Assembly: GCA_026645935.1 (NCBI GenBank)
Contig: JAPKMP010000002.1
Span: 186,001 to 250,000 of the forward strand
DNA length: 64,000 nucleotides
Source: Candidatus Villigracilaceae bacterium
GTDB taxonomy: Bacteria; Chloroflexota; Anaerolineae; Anaerolineales; Villigracilaceae
Direction: 5' to 3'
Every line of letters begins with the position of its first letter. Position 1 is the first letter of the stretch. Below, one piece after another: positions 51,155 to 60,528 of the stretch. Below the pieces are notes generated by a model, which saw nothing but the letters and a program-made list of their open reading frames with translations, made no database searches and was not told the origin of the DNA. The position numbers were made by a program, and so were the translations under genes.

Positions 51155-52639
51155 ATGCTCAAAAGGATTATCGGATTTTTCGTTATCGCCGCCGTCTCCC
51201 TCATCGGGTCGTATGGCATTAATTCCAATTTTTTCGATTTGATGACACGCTCACCCATCGACCGGAAGTTGATGGTTTTCTTTCTGGCGTGCGCGTTGAC
51301 CTTCATCCTGTTCATGGTCTGGGTTGACGGGCTGAAGACCGGTTGGAAGTGGAACCCGCCCCGTTTGACGCCGGACTCCCTGCTCGATAACCTTCCAGGC
51401 ATTGTCCTGGCGATCCTATTTTGCCTGGTCTACCTCCGTTTCGCAGTCACATTGAATAACTTTGGCGTTGGGCAGGTGGATAACCTTTTCGATGCGGATG
51501 TCGCTTCGTGGATGCGGCGCATCTCCTTCGAAGATGTTCGGGATTTCGAAATGCGCGGACCGCATCCCTTCACGTATTTCATCTTCCGCCCCTTTGGGTT
51601 GACCCTCAACCTCTTTACGAACGACCCGACCTTTTCCGCGATTCTCTTCAACGCCCTGGCTGGCGGATTGTGCGTCTATCTCATGTGGCTGCTGGTCAAA
51701 CGCAAGTTCGGGAGCAAGACGTACGCGTTTTTGATGGCATTCTTCCTTGGTGCAAGCGCTTCCCATTTCTGCTTCGGGAGCGTCATCGAGACCTATATAT
51801 ATTCCGCTTTGGTTTTGCTATTATTCATCCTGCTTGCCGAGAGGGAAGGCACATCAAGTTTCGCATTGGTCGCTGTGGGAGTCGTCACCTTCGGTATTAC
51901 TTTGACGAACTTTGTTCAGAACCTGTTCGGTTTTATTGTCTCCCGTCCGCGTTGGAAGGAGATCATCCGTTTTGCGGGTTGGGCGATCTCGATCTCCCTG
52001 ATCCTGACCTATTTGCACGCATATTTCTATCCCGCAAGTAAATTGTTCTTCCTTGTGCCCGATGTGCAGAACGAGGACAAGTTCTTCCTGGACATTCTCC
52101 TCCTGCCGGATTGGATGATCGAAGGGCGCCTTTTCTACCTGGCGCGGACGCTTCTCTTGTACAGCGTCATTGCGCCCAAAGTTTTCATCCTCACCACTGA
52201 AGTGGGAAGTACGATTCCAGAATTCCGGTTTTACAAAATTTCACCCGGCGTTTTCCATCAGACAAATTACGACGGGCTTGGACAAATCCTTGCCATCGCA
52301 TGGGCAATATTGCTGGCCGTCTCGGGAGCGGTCTTCCTTTGGCGGCTATTTCGCGAGAAAAAGATTGAAATGCCTCTCGCATTTGCCTTGTGCCTCCTGT
52401 TCAACTTCGCCATCCATGTCAATTACGGGCAGGAATTGTTTCTGTATTCCCCGGATTGGACCTACGCACTGATCCTGTTCGCCGCTTATGGTTTATCCCC
52501 CTTCGCGAAGAACCGCCTCTTTCAAGCCGCGATGCTGGTCTTCCTTCTTTTGCTGGCGTACAACCAATGGAATTTTATGAGCATCATCCTTCGATCGCTT
52601 GAAGAATATGCCCTGACGCTTCCGCCTGTCATCCCGTAG
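51155..52639 (+). CDS. Multi-pass membrane protein, GT-C glycosyltransferase-like
   Basis: A 494-residue integral membrane protein with about 11-12 hydrophobic segments. After segment 3 is GQVDNLFDADVASWMRRI, an acidic first loop like that of GT-C glycosyltransferases, and later HPFTYFIFRPFG and NALAGGLCVYLMWLLVKRKFG. I cannot name the family with certainty. ATG 51155 begins MLKRIIGFFVIAAV; the frame is open to 51008 within the DinB gene. The 3' end overlaps the convergent GT87-like gene by 11 bases, and no terminator is seen between them. Confidence 0.65.
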   Translation: MLKRIIGFFVIAAVSLIGSYGINSNFFDLMTRSPIDRKLMVFFLACALTFILFMVWVDGLKTGWKWNPPRLTPDSLLDNLPGIVLAILFCLVYLRFAVTLNNFGVGQVDNLFDADVASWMRRISFEDVRDFEMRGPHPFTYFIFRPFGLTLNLFTNDPTFSAILFNALAGGLCVYLMWLLVKRKFGSKTYAFLMAFFLGASASHFCFGSVIETYIYSALVLLLFILLAEREGTSSFALVAVGVVTFGITLTNFVQNLFGFIVSRPRWKEIIRFAGWAISISLILTYLHAYFYPASKLFFLVPDVQNEDKFFLDILLLPDWMIEGRLFYLARTLLLYSVIAPKVFILTTEVGSTIPEFRFYKISPGVFHQTNYDGLGQILAIAWAILLAVSGAVFLWRLFREKKIEMPLAFALCLLFNFAIHVNYGQELFLYSPDWTYALILFAAYGLSPFAKNRLFQAAMLVFLLLLAYNQWNFMSIILRSLEEYALTLPPVIP

Positions 52640-53903
52640 AGTCTGGGTTTTCCGTTTTTCTCGCCAGCGCCCAAACGGATAGAAGCAGAATATAAAATAA
52701 CAGACTGCCCAGAAACTGGGTGGAAAGCATCAGCGTGGAATCTGTCCACTCGAAGAGAGCCAGTGCGAGGTCCTTTGGAACCGAAAGAAGGATCAAGCTC
52801 AGGGCGAGCATGATGTGCATCCAGACTTTATACGGAAGTCCTTCGACATTTCCAAGATACATCGCGGCGGGAATCAGCAGAAGGACAAAGTAATGCGTCC
52901 ATGCGATGGGGCTGGTGAGCAGGGAAAAGGTCAAAATGATGAAGAATTCGAGCGCGTAATGAAATGTTCGTTTGCCGGGACCCCTGCCAAAGATCAGGAC
53001 GATTAGCGCGGGCATGGCGAGCAAAACCCTTCCGATGTTCGATGCGGCGATGTATGCGGGAGTCGGAATCAACGGATCCCAGCCCAGGTTTCCCGGCATG
53101 AAGATGCGCGCCAAAAATCCGCTCAACGATTGGTTGTTATATGCCGCCGTTGGCTTGCCCGCCATCAGGAGCACACAGCGCTCCAGCCAGATTGAATTCA
53201 ACTCAAGCGGGACCAAAACCAAAGAAAGGATGAGAACCGCGCCTGCAATCAGCAGACCGCCGCCGACCACTTTCCACTTTCCACGCACAAAAAAATATCC
53301 CGATGGCAAAACAAGCGGAAGTTTGACAAGCCCCGCCGCGCCGAAAATGATTCCAGTAAGCCACTCCCATCCGCGGCTTAGACTGAAGAACGCCAGCAGA
53401 ACGAGGAGCATGACGATCTGTGTTGTATTCCCAAGCCAGATGCTGTAATCGAGCGGACCGTTCAACGCCAATAACCCCAAAACAAGAAAACGCATCCAGC
53501 CTCTGACGTTCGTCCCTCTGACGAGCCAATAAGCGAGAGGAAGAAGACAAAGATAACCGAGCAGGAAAAAGATTCGCCCCGCCAATTCCTTTGGGAGATC
53601 GGACAATGGGACGAAAAGATAGGCAAAGAGCGGAAAATTGGTGAAACCGTAGCAGGTTTCGTCGTACAACGCATCGAGGTTGCGCACGATCTTCCGCCCG
53701 CCGTGATAATACCCTTTGAAAAAATCGTAGAGGGCATGGTCTTGAACCAAATAGTACCCGACGAACGTCAAAAGGATGATACAGGCGATCCACCACATCC
53801 AGCGGATGCGCCGGTCTGCGAGCCGGTCTTCAAGGAAAAAATAAAGCCCTGCAAGGAGGATGGGCAGGAAGGTAAACGGCAGATAGAACGAAAAATAGGG
53901 CAT
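52629..53903 (-). CDS. GT87-like membrane glycosyltransferase (DUF2029)
   Basis: A 424-residue polytopic membrane protein with about 10-12 segments. ALYDETCYGFTNFPLFAYLF, LKLPLVLP-like LVKLPLVLPSGYFF and AAYNNQSLSGFLARIF are typical of family 87 (polyprenyl-phosphate-mannose type) transferases, as is TSPIAWTHYFVLLLIPA. Substrate unknown; probably cell-envelope glycolipid or glycan. It converges on the preceding membrane protein. A second, shorter relative lies at 60529-61677. Confidence 0.78.
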   Translation of the reverse strand: MPYFSFYLPFTFLPILLAGLYFFLEDRLADRRIRWMWWIACIILLTFVGYYLVQDHALYDFFKGYYHGGRKIVRNLDALYDETCYGFTNFPLFAYLFVPLSDLPKELAGRIFFLLGYLCLLPLAYWLVRGTNVRGWMRFLVLGLLALNGPLDYSIWLGNTTQIVMLLVLLAFFSLSRGWEWLTGIIFGAAGLVKLPLVLPSGYFFVRGKWKVVGGGLLIAGAVLILSLVLVPLELNSIWLERCVLLMAGKPTAAYNNQSLSGFLARIFMPGNLGWDPLIPTPAYIAASNIGRVLLAMPALIVLIFGRGPGKRTFHYALEFFIILTFSLLTSPIAWTHYFVLLLIPAAMYLGNVEGLPYKVWMHIMLALSLILLSVPKDLALALFEWTDSTLMLSTQFLGSLLFYILLLSVWALARKTENPDSTG

Positions 53904-53975
53904 GAGGTTGAAAGAAAAAAGATGCTGACTGGGGATTATAACATTCGCATTTTGGCGATAAAATCAGTTCACATT

Positions 53976-54185
53976 ATGTTGAACAATCAAACCCGTTCCC
54001 GTATCAAACCCGGCATGATCGTGTTCATCGTCCTCAAACAGGACCAGCGGACTGGCCGGCTTACGAAAGGCGTTGTCAAGGATATCCTGACGAAATCGCC
54101 GACACACCCGCATGGGATCAAGGTTCGCTTGGTGGATGGGCGGGTGGGGCGCGTGAAGGAAATTATCGAAGAGTCTGTGCCATGA
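53976..54185 (+). CDS. ywbE: YwbE family protein (DUF2196)
   Basis: A 69-residue conserved protein. RSRIKPGMIVFIVLKQDQRTG followed by LTKGVVKDILTKSPTHPHGI and KVRLVDGRVGRVKEI is the whole YwbE family sequence, predicted to be a small all-beta nucleic-acid-type fold; function not established. A GATAAAAT box ends 11 bases before the ATG, so the leader is minimal. The frame is open to 53703 across the divergent GT87-like gene, which I take as chance. Confidence 0.88.
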   Translation: MLNNQTRSRIKPGMIVFIVLKQDQRTGRLTKGVVKDILTKSPTHPHGIKVRLVDGRVGRVKEIIEESVP

Positions 54186-54222
54186 TTATCTGCACCATCG
54201 AAACCTTGATCGAGGATTGCCA

Positions 54223-54912
54223 ATGAAACGATTGCTCGCCGGATTTTTCATTCTTTTTCTCACCGCTTGCGGATCGTCCGCCTCAGACTCCCCGACGGCG
54301 GAGCTGCCCGCCCTGATTCCACCTTCACTGACGCCTCCCTCCGATTCTGTTTCGACAGAAGAGACTCCCGACCTTCCGCTTGGGGAGACGCCGATCCTCG
54401 TCCTGCCCACCGATCAGTCTGCGAGTCTCACTAAACCGGTTTGCATCGACTCTCTTCCCACGCAGGCCGACATCGACCGCGCACTCGCCTTTTCCGGCGA
54501 ATTCCTCGAAGCAGGCGATTGGGAACGCAGTTACACCGTCTCCAGCGATAAAGTGTTGGTCTCCTGGTATAGCGCCTCCCTTCCGGCCATCGTGAACCTG
54601 GAAGCGCTCGTTTTTCCCTGCAGTTACGAGGAACCCGACCTGGACGCATACTATAACGTGGATGCGTGGGCGATCATTTTCGGCAATTACCAAAGTTACG
54701 AATTTATAAGTGATTGCCGGAACGACCAGGGACTGCGTTTGTATAATTTCATCGCCGTGGACCAGGGTTTGGCGTACCAGGTCCGATATTGGGTGTTGAA
54801 CGATACCCCCACGCGCGTCATTTCATTCATGGCCGTCCTGCCCATCGACGCCGGGACACAAATGGACGAGATGGCTTACGCACTCTTCCCTCAATTGACC
54901 AATTGTGAGTAA
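54223..54912 (+). CDS. Lipoprotein of unknown function
   Basis: A 229-residue lipoprotein. The signal peptide MKRLLAGFFILFLTAC has a lipobox (LTAC), followed by a Ser/Pro/Glu-rich linker to about residue 70 and then a folded domain beginning near KPVCIDSLPTQADID. Cys residues in PVCID, VFPCSYE, SDCRND and LTNCE could form two disulfides. I do not recognise the domain. GAGG precedes ATG 54223. It lies 37 bases after ywbE and is followed by a palindromic repeat and the flavoprotein gene. Confidence 0.7.
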   Translation: MKRLLAGFFILFLTACGSSASDSPTAELPALIPPSLTPPSDSVSTEETPDLPLGETPILVLPTDQSASLTKPVCIDSLPTQADIDRALAFSGEFLEAGDWERSYTVSSDKVLVSWYSASLPAIVNLEALVFPCSYEEPDLDAYYNVDAWAIIFGNYQSYEFISDCRNDQGLRLYNFIAVDQGLAYQVRYWVLNDTPTRVISFMAVLPIDAGTQMDEMAYALFPQLTNCE

Positions 54913-54917
54913 CAATC

Positions 54918-54949
54918 AGACCTTATGGTTTCCGAAACCCGTCAGGTCT
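54918..54949. repeat. Palindromic AGACCTGACAGG-type repeat
   Basis: AGACCTTATGGTTTC / GAAACCCGTCAGGTCT, an imperfect palindrome ending in TTTT. Same family as 23721-23750 and 59251-59283. Confidence 0.7.
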
Positions 54950-54967
54950 TTTATAAAGGAATCATAC

Positions 54968-57013
54968 ATGGCTTCCCGCTACGACATCCTCTTTCAACCC
55001 ATAAGGATCGGTCCCGTCACTGCGCCGAACCGTTTCTATCAGGTGCCGCATTGCAACGGATTTGGCTGGCGCATGCCCCAAAGCATGGCCGCCATGCGCG
55101 GCATGAAAGCGGAGGGCGGCTGGGGCGTGGTCTGCACCGAAGAAACGGAAATTCACCATTCCACCGACCTCTCGCCGTACTTCGAAGGGCGCATCTGGGA
55201 TGACGAAGATATTTCCACCTGGCAGTTGATGACCGAGGCGGTTCATAAGCACGGCGCACTTGCCGGCATCGAACTGACCTATAACAGTCACGATGCGGCG
55301 AATTTATATTCCCGCGCTTCCGCCCTTGGTCCTCGTTCGATGAGCATCACCGGCGGAGGCGGGTATGAGCCGGGTCAGACGCGAATTGCATCAAAGGATG
55401 ATCTCAAACAGATTCGCAAGTGGCATCGTAATGCCGCCATCCGGGCAAAGAAGGCGGGTTTCGACATCATCTACTGCTACGCCGCGCATAACATGACGCT
55501 GGCGTTCCATCTCTTATCCAAAGACAATGACCGCGCCGATGAATACGGCGGTTCGCTCGAAAACCGCTTGCGGTTCTTCCGCGAACTGATCGAAGATACC
55601 AAAGAAGCCGTCGGCGATACATGCGCTGTTGCTGTCCGCTTTGCGGTCGATGAACTACTAGGCGCGGAAGGCATGCAGTATGACGGCGAAGCGCGCGAAA
55701 TTGTTTCGATGCTCGCCGAACTGCCCGACCTGTGGGATGTGAACATCAGCGCATGGAAGAACGATTCGATCACATCTCGTTTCGGGAAGGAAGGGCATCA
55801 AGAAAAATACATTTCCTTTGTTAAGGAACTTACAACAAAACCTGTTGTCGGTGTGGGACGTTATACCTCGCCGGATTCCATGGTCTCCGCCATCGAGCGA
55901 GGCGTGATGGATCTCATTGGCGCAGCGCGCCCGTCGATTGCCGATCCGTTCCTGCCGAACAAGATCAAAGAAGGCAGGCATGAAGACATCCGCGAGTGCA
56001 TCGGTTGTAATATCTGCGTCACGGGCGATACGCGCTTCGTTCCGATTCGCTGCACGCAGAATCCGACCATGGGAGAAGAATGGCGGCGTGACTGGCATCC
56101 TGAGATCATCGCGCCAAAAAAATCAAACGACGAGATTCTCATCGTCGGCGCGGGACCGGCTGGGCTTGAAGCGGCTCGGGCGTTGGGTCAGCGCGGGTAC
56201 AGGGTCATGCTCACCGAAGCGAAGCGGGAGGCGGGCGGTCGCGTCTCGCTTGAATCGCAGCTGCCAAATCTTATCGAGTGGCGCCGCGTCGTCGATTGGC
56301 GGCTCACCCAGATTCAAAAACTCGCAAACATTTTTTTCTATCCGTCCAGTCCGATGACTGCGCAGGATGCTCTCGATGCCGGCGCGCCGCATGTCATCCT
56401 TGCCACGGGCTCAACCTGGAGGCGTGACTGCATGGGTCGCAATATCTCGCGTCCGCTGCAAGGCGGTGGCAAAATTTTCACCCCCGATGATTTAATGAAC
56501 GGCAGATTACCGGTGGGAAAAGTTTTGGTTTATGATGACGACCATTACTACATGGGCGGTGTGATTGCTGAACTTCTTGCGGAGAACGGATGCGAGGTCA
56601 CATTGATGACTCCCGCTTCGACGATCTCCGCATGGACTGAATTCACCCTCGAGCAGGATCGCATCTACAAGCGTATGCTTGATTTGAATGTGACTCTTCT
56701 CCCGCATCATGCCCTCGCCTCTCACTCGCCGCGAACTGCTGTTGTTTCTCATGTCATTACCAACGCTGAAACGACTCTTGACTGCGATTCCATTGTCCTC
56801 GTAACGGAGAGATTTCCGAACGACAGCCTCTATCATGAGCTCAAACCCGCTCTCGAAGGCGGGCGACTCAAATCCCTGCGTCTCATCGGCGACGCCGAAG
56901 CGCCGGGCATCATCGCGCAAGCCGTGTTCAGCGGGCACCTGGCGGCGCGCGGGTTCGATGAATTCATCGACCCCGATGTGACACCATTCAGGATCGAACG
57001 GGTTAAGTTTTAA
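54968..57013 (+). CDS. Trimethylamine dehydrogenase-like iron-sulfur flavoprotein
   Basis: A 681-residue enzyme of the TMADH / 2,4-dienoyl-CoA reductase class. It has an N-terminal TIM barrel with FMN, a [4Fe-4S] site and a C-terminal pair of dinucleotide-binding domains (ILIVGAGPAGLEAARALG). NRFYQVPHCNGFG places Cys29 where TMADH binds FMN covalently. YCYAAHNMTL matches the active-site Tyr-x-x-His. C344, C347, C350 and C362 (CIGCNIC, then after 11 residues RC) give the TMADH cluster spacing. It should oxidise a secondary or tertiary amine such as di- or trimethylamine, passing electrons to an ETF; substrate not proven. ATG 54968 gives the family start MASRYDILFQPIRIG. Confidence 0.85.
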   Translation: MASRYDILFQPIRIGPVTAPNRFYQVPHCNGFGWRMPQSMAAMRGMKAEGGWGVVCTEETEIHHSTDLSPYFEGRIWDDEDISTWQLMTEAVHKHGALAGIELTYNSHDAANLYSRASALGPRSMSITGGGGYEPGQTRIASKDDLKQIRKWHRNAAIRAKKAGFDIIYCYAAHNMTLAFHLLSKDNDRADEYGGSLENRLRFFRELIEDTKEAVGDTCAVAVRFAVDELLGAEGMQYDGEAREIVSMLAELPDLWDVNISAWKNDSITSRFGKEGHQEKYISFVKELTTKPVVGVGRYTSPDSMVSAIERGVMDLIGAARPSIADPFLPNKIKEGRHEDIRECIGCNICVTGDTRFVPIRCTQNPTMGEEWRRDWHPEIIAPKKSNDEILIVGAGPAGLEAARALGQRGYRVMLTEAKREAGGRVSLESQLPNLIEWRRVVDWRLTQIQKLANIFFYPSSPMTAQDALDAGAPHVILATGSTWRRDCMGRNISRPLQGGGKIFTPDDLMNGRLPVGKVLVYDDDHYYMGGVIAELLAENGCEVTLMTPASTISAWTEFTLEQDRIYKRMLDLNVTLLPHHALASHSPRTAVVSHVITNAETTLDCDSIVLVTERFPNDSLYHELKPALEGGRLKSLRLIGDAEAPGIIAQAVFSGHLAARGFDEFIDPDVTPFRIERVKF

Positions 57014-57037
57014 TATCTTTAGGAATACCGAGCCAGC

Positions 57038-59245
57038 ATGAACTCTGCCGAAATCAAAAGGAACTTCCAGCCGTCCGTTCTGCTGCCCAGCCTCAGCGCC
57101 GGGTTGATCAACGCGGTCATACTCGTCAGCGTGGAGATTTCGCTTGCTGCGCTCATCTTTTCGGGGGATTTGAGCCCGTTTCTGCCGCGCGGAATCGGCC
57201 TCCTGCTTATCGGAACGATCGTGGTCACCATTGTGATTGCATTGACTTCATCCCTGGTCAATATGGTCGGCGTGCCGCAGGACACTCCCGCCGCGCTCAT
57301 GGCGTTGATGACCGCCGGGGTGGCCGCGTCCCTTCGAGGTCAAAACCCTGAGGCGGTTTACTCCACAGCGGTGGGCGGAATCATGTTTGGGTCCTTTCTG
57401 GCTGGGATCATTTTTATCGTTCTCGGTTGGTTCAAGTTGAGCGAGTTTGCGCGCTATGTGCCGTATCCTGTGGTGGGCGGTTTTCTCGCCGGGACGGGAT
57501 ATCTGCTTGCGAAGGGCGCATTGAGCGTGATGGTCGATATTCCGCAACGGCTCGCCAATCTTCCCCTGTTCTTTGCGCCGACAGTTTTGTGGAGCTGGCT
57601 TCCGGGGATTCTGTTCGGTTTCGTTCTGATATTCGTCCTGCGGCGATTCAATCATTTCCTGATCATGCCCGGTGCGGTTGTTGCAGGCGTGTCGGTTTTC
57701 TATTTGTACCTCCTGGTCTCCGGCGTTTCGATATCAACAGCGGAGACCAACGGCTGGTTGTTGGGTCCTTTTCCCGAGGGCGGGTTGATACGGATTTTTA
57801 CCATTGAAAATGTTCGAATGATCCAGTGGAACGCCATCTTTGCAAATTCCGGGACCTACATCACGCTGTTCGGTTTGAGCGTCATCTCGCTGTTGCTCAA
57901 CGCGAGCGGATTGGAAGTGATCTACAAACAGGATATCGACCTCAACCGCGAACTGGTCGCGGCGGGCGGGGTGAATTTGCTCGGTGGTCTGATCGGTTTC
58001 CCGGTCGCATATCAAACGCTTGGGTTCACGGCGCTTCCAAGCCGCTTCGGCGCACGTAGCAGGCTGGTGGGAATCTCAACCGGTTTGTTCTGCGCGCTTG
58101 CGTTATTTCTTGGGGCGTCTTTCATCTCGTTCTTCCCCAGGTTTGTCATGGGCGGCATGCTGTTCTTTTTGGGGCTGACTTTTCTGGCGGAATGGCTCGT
58201 GGATTCATACAAACTCCTGCCGCGCATGGATTACGCGCTGATCTGGGTGATGCTGTTCATCATCGACCGGATCGGTTTCCTCGAAGCCATCGGCGCGGGC
58301 ATTGTGATCTCGGCGCTGTTGTTCGTGATCAGTTATGGCAGGGTCAGCACGATAAAGAATGTTTTCTACGGCGGCACGTTGCACAGCCGTGTGGAACGCC
58401 CGCAGCGGCATCGCGATTATCTTGGCGCACAGGGCGATAAGATCCACATCCTGGTGTTGCAGGGTTTCATCTTCTTCGGCTCCATTCAACGGATCTTGGG
58501 AAACGTCCGCAAACGCATGTCGCTGAAGGACGAAAACGAGATGAAATATCTCGTGCTGGATTTCCATCATGTAAAGCGGCTCGATTCCTCCGCCATATTT
58601 GGAGTGACGCGCCTCAGGCAGCTGGTCGAGGCTGGGAATATTGCCATGGCTTGGTCGGGTCTTTCAGACGATATCCGCTTGCAAATGGAACGAGGGGGGT
58701 TGTTGCGAGGGCAGGGCGATTCCTTCTCCCTTCATCCCACGCTTGATCACGCCCTCGAATGGTGTGAGAACAAATTACTTGCGGATGAAAAGGAACAGCC
58801 CACCGTCGATCTTGGCAAAAGCATCCTCTCCACCTTGAACCGCTCCTTCCCCGGCATTATTCGCATCAAGGAGTTCATGGAACGCGCGGAGATCCAGCCG
58901 GGTGAATATTTCATCAGGCAGGGTGAAGATTCGAACGATCTGTATTACATCGAGTCCGGGCTGGTGACAGTGGAATTCGAAACGATCAAAGGTGAAGTCG
59001 TGCGCCTGCGCAGTGTCAAGAACGGAGCCACGCTTGGCGAAATCACGCTTTATCTGGGCGGCGTGCGCTCGGCTTCCGTCAAGGCGGAACAGCCCAGCGT
59101 GGTGTACCGCCTTTCGAAACAAAGTTTACAAAAGATGCACAAGGAGGATCCGGCTCTTGCGGCCCTTTTGCATGAGTGGATCGCCCGGACCTTGGCGGGA
59201 CGTTTGGCGGAAAATAACAGATTGGTCGAGTTATTCTTCGATTGA
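57038..59245 (+). CDS. SulP-type anion transporter with STAS and cyclic-nucleotide-binding domains
   Basis: A 735-residue protein. Residues 1-440 form the SLC26/SulP membrane domain (about 12-14 segments; PSLSAGLINAVILVSVEISL, GVPQDTPAALMALMTAGV, VPYPVVGGFLAGTGYLL). Residues about 455-570 are a STAS domain (HILVLQGFIFFGSIQRI, LDFHHVKRLDSSAI). Residues 610-725 are a cNMP-binding domain (GEYFIRQGEDSNDLYYIESG and GEITLYLGGVRSASV, which keeps Gly-Glu and the Arg-Ser-Ala phosphate-binding cassette). Transport may be gated by a cyclic nucleotide. The anion is unknown. Confidence 0.88.
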   Translation: MNSAEIKRNFQPSVLLPSLSAGLINAVILVSVEISLAALIFSGDLSPFLPRGIGLLLIGTIVVTIVIALTSSLVNMVGVPQDTPAALMALMTAGVAASLRGQNPEAVYSTAVGGIMFGSFLAGIIFIVLGWFKLSEFARYVPYPVVGGFLAGTGYLLAKGALSVMVDIPQRLANLPLFFAPTVLWSWLPGILFGFVLIFVLRRFNHFLIMPGAVVAGVSVFYLYLLVSGVSISTAETNGWLLGPFPEGGLIRIFTIENVRMIQWNAIFANSGTYITLFGLSVISLLLNASGLEVIYKQDIDLNRELVAAGGVNLLGGLIGFPVAYQTLGFTALPSRFGARSRLVGISTGLFCALALFLGASFISFFPRFVMGGMLFFLGLTFLAEWLVDSYKLLPRMDYALIWVMLFIIDRIGFLEAIGAGIVISALLFVISYGRVSTIKNVFYGGTLHSRVERPQRHRDYLGAQGDKIHILVLQGFIFFGSIQRILGNVRKRMSLKDENEMKYLVLDFHHVKRLDSSAIFGVTRLRQLVEAGNIAMAWSGLSDDIRLQMERGGLLRGQGDSFSLHPTLDHALEWCENKLLADEKEQPTVDLGKSILSTLNRSFPGIIRIKEFMERAEIQPGEYFIRQGEDSNDLYYIESGLVTVEFETIKGEVVRLRSVKNGATLGEITLYLGGVRSASVKAEQPSVVYRLSKQSLQKMHKEDPALAALLHEWIARTLAGRLAENNRLVELFFD

Positions 59246-59250
59246 TCCTC

Positions 59251-59283
59251 AGACCTGACAGGGTTGGAAAACCAGTCAGGTCT
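59251..59283. repeat. Palindromic AGACCTGACAGGGTT repeat
   Basis: AGACCTGACAGGGTT / AACCAGTCAGGTCT arms around GGAA; followed by TTTTATAT, so it may also end transcription of the SulP gene. Confidence 0.8.
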
Positions 59284-59309
59284 TTTATATTAAGTGGGAT
59301 AATTGACCC

Positions 59310-60518
59310 ATGCCTCCCCTGATCCTTGTCACCGGGGCGACGGGATATATAGCCAGCCTGCTGATTCCCCGATTGCTCGAACGCGGATATCGCGTCCGCG
59401 CACTGGCTCGCCACCCGGAAAGACTTCGAAGGCGAAATTGGTGCTCAAACGTGGAGATGTCCCAGGGCGATGTCATGGAACCCGCCTCGCTCATGCCCGC
59501 CTTGGATGGAGTCCACACGGCTTATTATCTCATTCACAACATGTCTCGCGGACATGGTTACATCGAGGCTGAACTTCAGGGTGCGCGAAATTTTTCGATT
59601 GCCGCCAGACGGAAGGGCATTGGGCACATCATTTACCTCGGCGGTTTGGCAGATCCGGAACAGCATATCGCTCCGCATCTACGTTCGCGCATCGATACTG
59701 GCAGGGCGCTTCGCGAGGGCGAGGTTCCCGTCACTGAATTCCGCGCCGGGGTGATCGCAGGTTCGGGGAGTATTTCCTTCGAGATGATCCGCTTTATGAC
59801 CGAACTCTTTCCGATCATCCCCGCGCCGGAGTGGATTCGAAATCGATCCCAACCGATCGCGATTCAAAATGTGATCGATTACCTCATCTCTGCGCTCGAG
59901 AATAAAAGCGGGCAGGGCGGTGTCTTCGAGATCGGAGGTCCCGAGATCACCACATATGCGGACCTCATGCTCCGCTATGCCCGCTCGCGCGGGTTAAAAC
60001 GAAAAATGCTTTTGGCTCCCCGCATCCCGGTCTGGTTCATGGCGTTCGGTGTGAATTTGATGACGCCTGTCCCCTTTCCCATCGCCAGCGCGTTGATCGG
60101 CGGCTTATCGGCGGATAGTGTCGTCAAGCACCCCGGGGCACAGACGACCTTTCCCGGAATCGACCTGGTGGATTTTGATGCCGCGACCCGAAAAGCGCTC
60201 GAGTTGACGCACCCCGATCATATCCAACGCGTTTGGGAGGACGGCGGGCTTGAACTGAAATCACTTAAGCACGAAGGGTGCTTTGTCATTCATAAAATTT
60301 TCGCGCCAGTTAGGAAGCAGCCGAAGGAATTTACGCGAAGCCATACCAGGAATTATTTTGGTGAATTGTGGATCGAACATCGCCTGGAACAGGCTGACGG
60401 TTTCTCGCGCACCATAATATTCCATCCGCATGGTCTTCCTGGTTTTTTGTATTGGTACCTGATTCAGCCGTTCCTGCGGTTGGGATTTTCCGAGTTATTT
60501 CAGAAGATTAGCGGGTGA
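59310..60518 (+). CDS. NAD(P)-binding SDR-like protein with C-terminal DUF2867 part
   Basis: A 402-residue protein. The N-terminal Rossmann fold begins ILVTGATGYIASLLIPRLLE (extended SDR / NmrA-like TGATGYI motif), with YYLIHNMSRGHGYIEAE and IIYLGGLADPEQ as in the YbjT-like group. From about residue 320 a DUF2867-type part ends FHPHGLPGFLYWYLIQPFLR. That second domain is shorter than usual, probably reduced. Reaction unknown. GGATAAT ends six bases before the ATG, so the message is probably leaderless. The GT87-like gene follows after ten bases. Confidence 0.8.
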   Translation: MPPLILVTGATGYIASLLIPRLLERGYRVRALARHPERLRRRNWCSNVEMSQGDVMEPASLMPALDGVHTAYYLIHNMSRGHGYIEAELQGARNFSIAARRKGIGHIIYLGGLADPEQHIAPHLRSRIDTGRALREGEVPVTEFRAGVIAGSGSISFEMIRFMTELFPIIPAPEWIRNRSQPIAIQNVIDYLISALENKSGQGGVFEIGGPEITTYADLMLRYARSRGLKRKMLLAPRIPVWFMAFGVNLMTPVPFPIASALIGGLSADSVVKHPGAQTTFPGIDLVDFDAATRKALELTHPDHIQRVWEDGGLELKSLKHEGCFVIHKIFAPVRKQPKEFTRSHTRNYFGELWIEHRLEQADGFSRTIIFHPHGLPGFLYWYLIQPFLRLGFSELFQKISG

Positions 60519-60528
60519 ATGAGGATTC

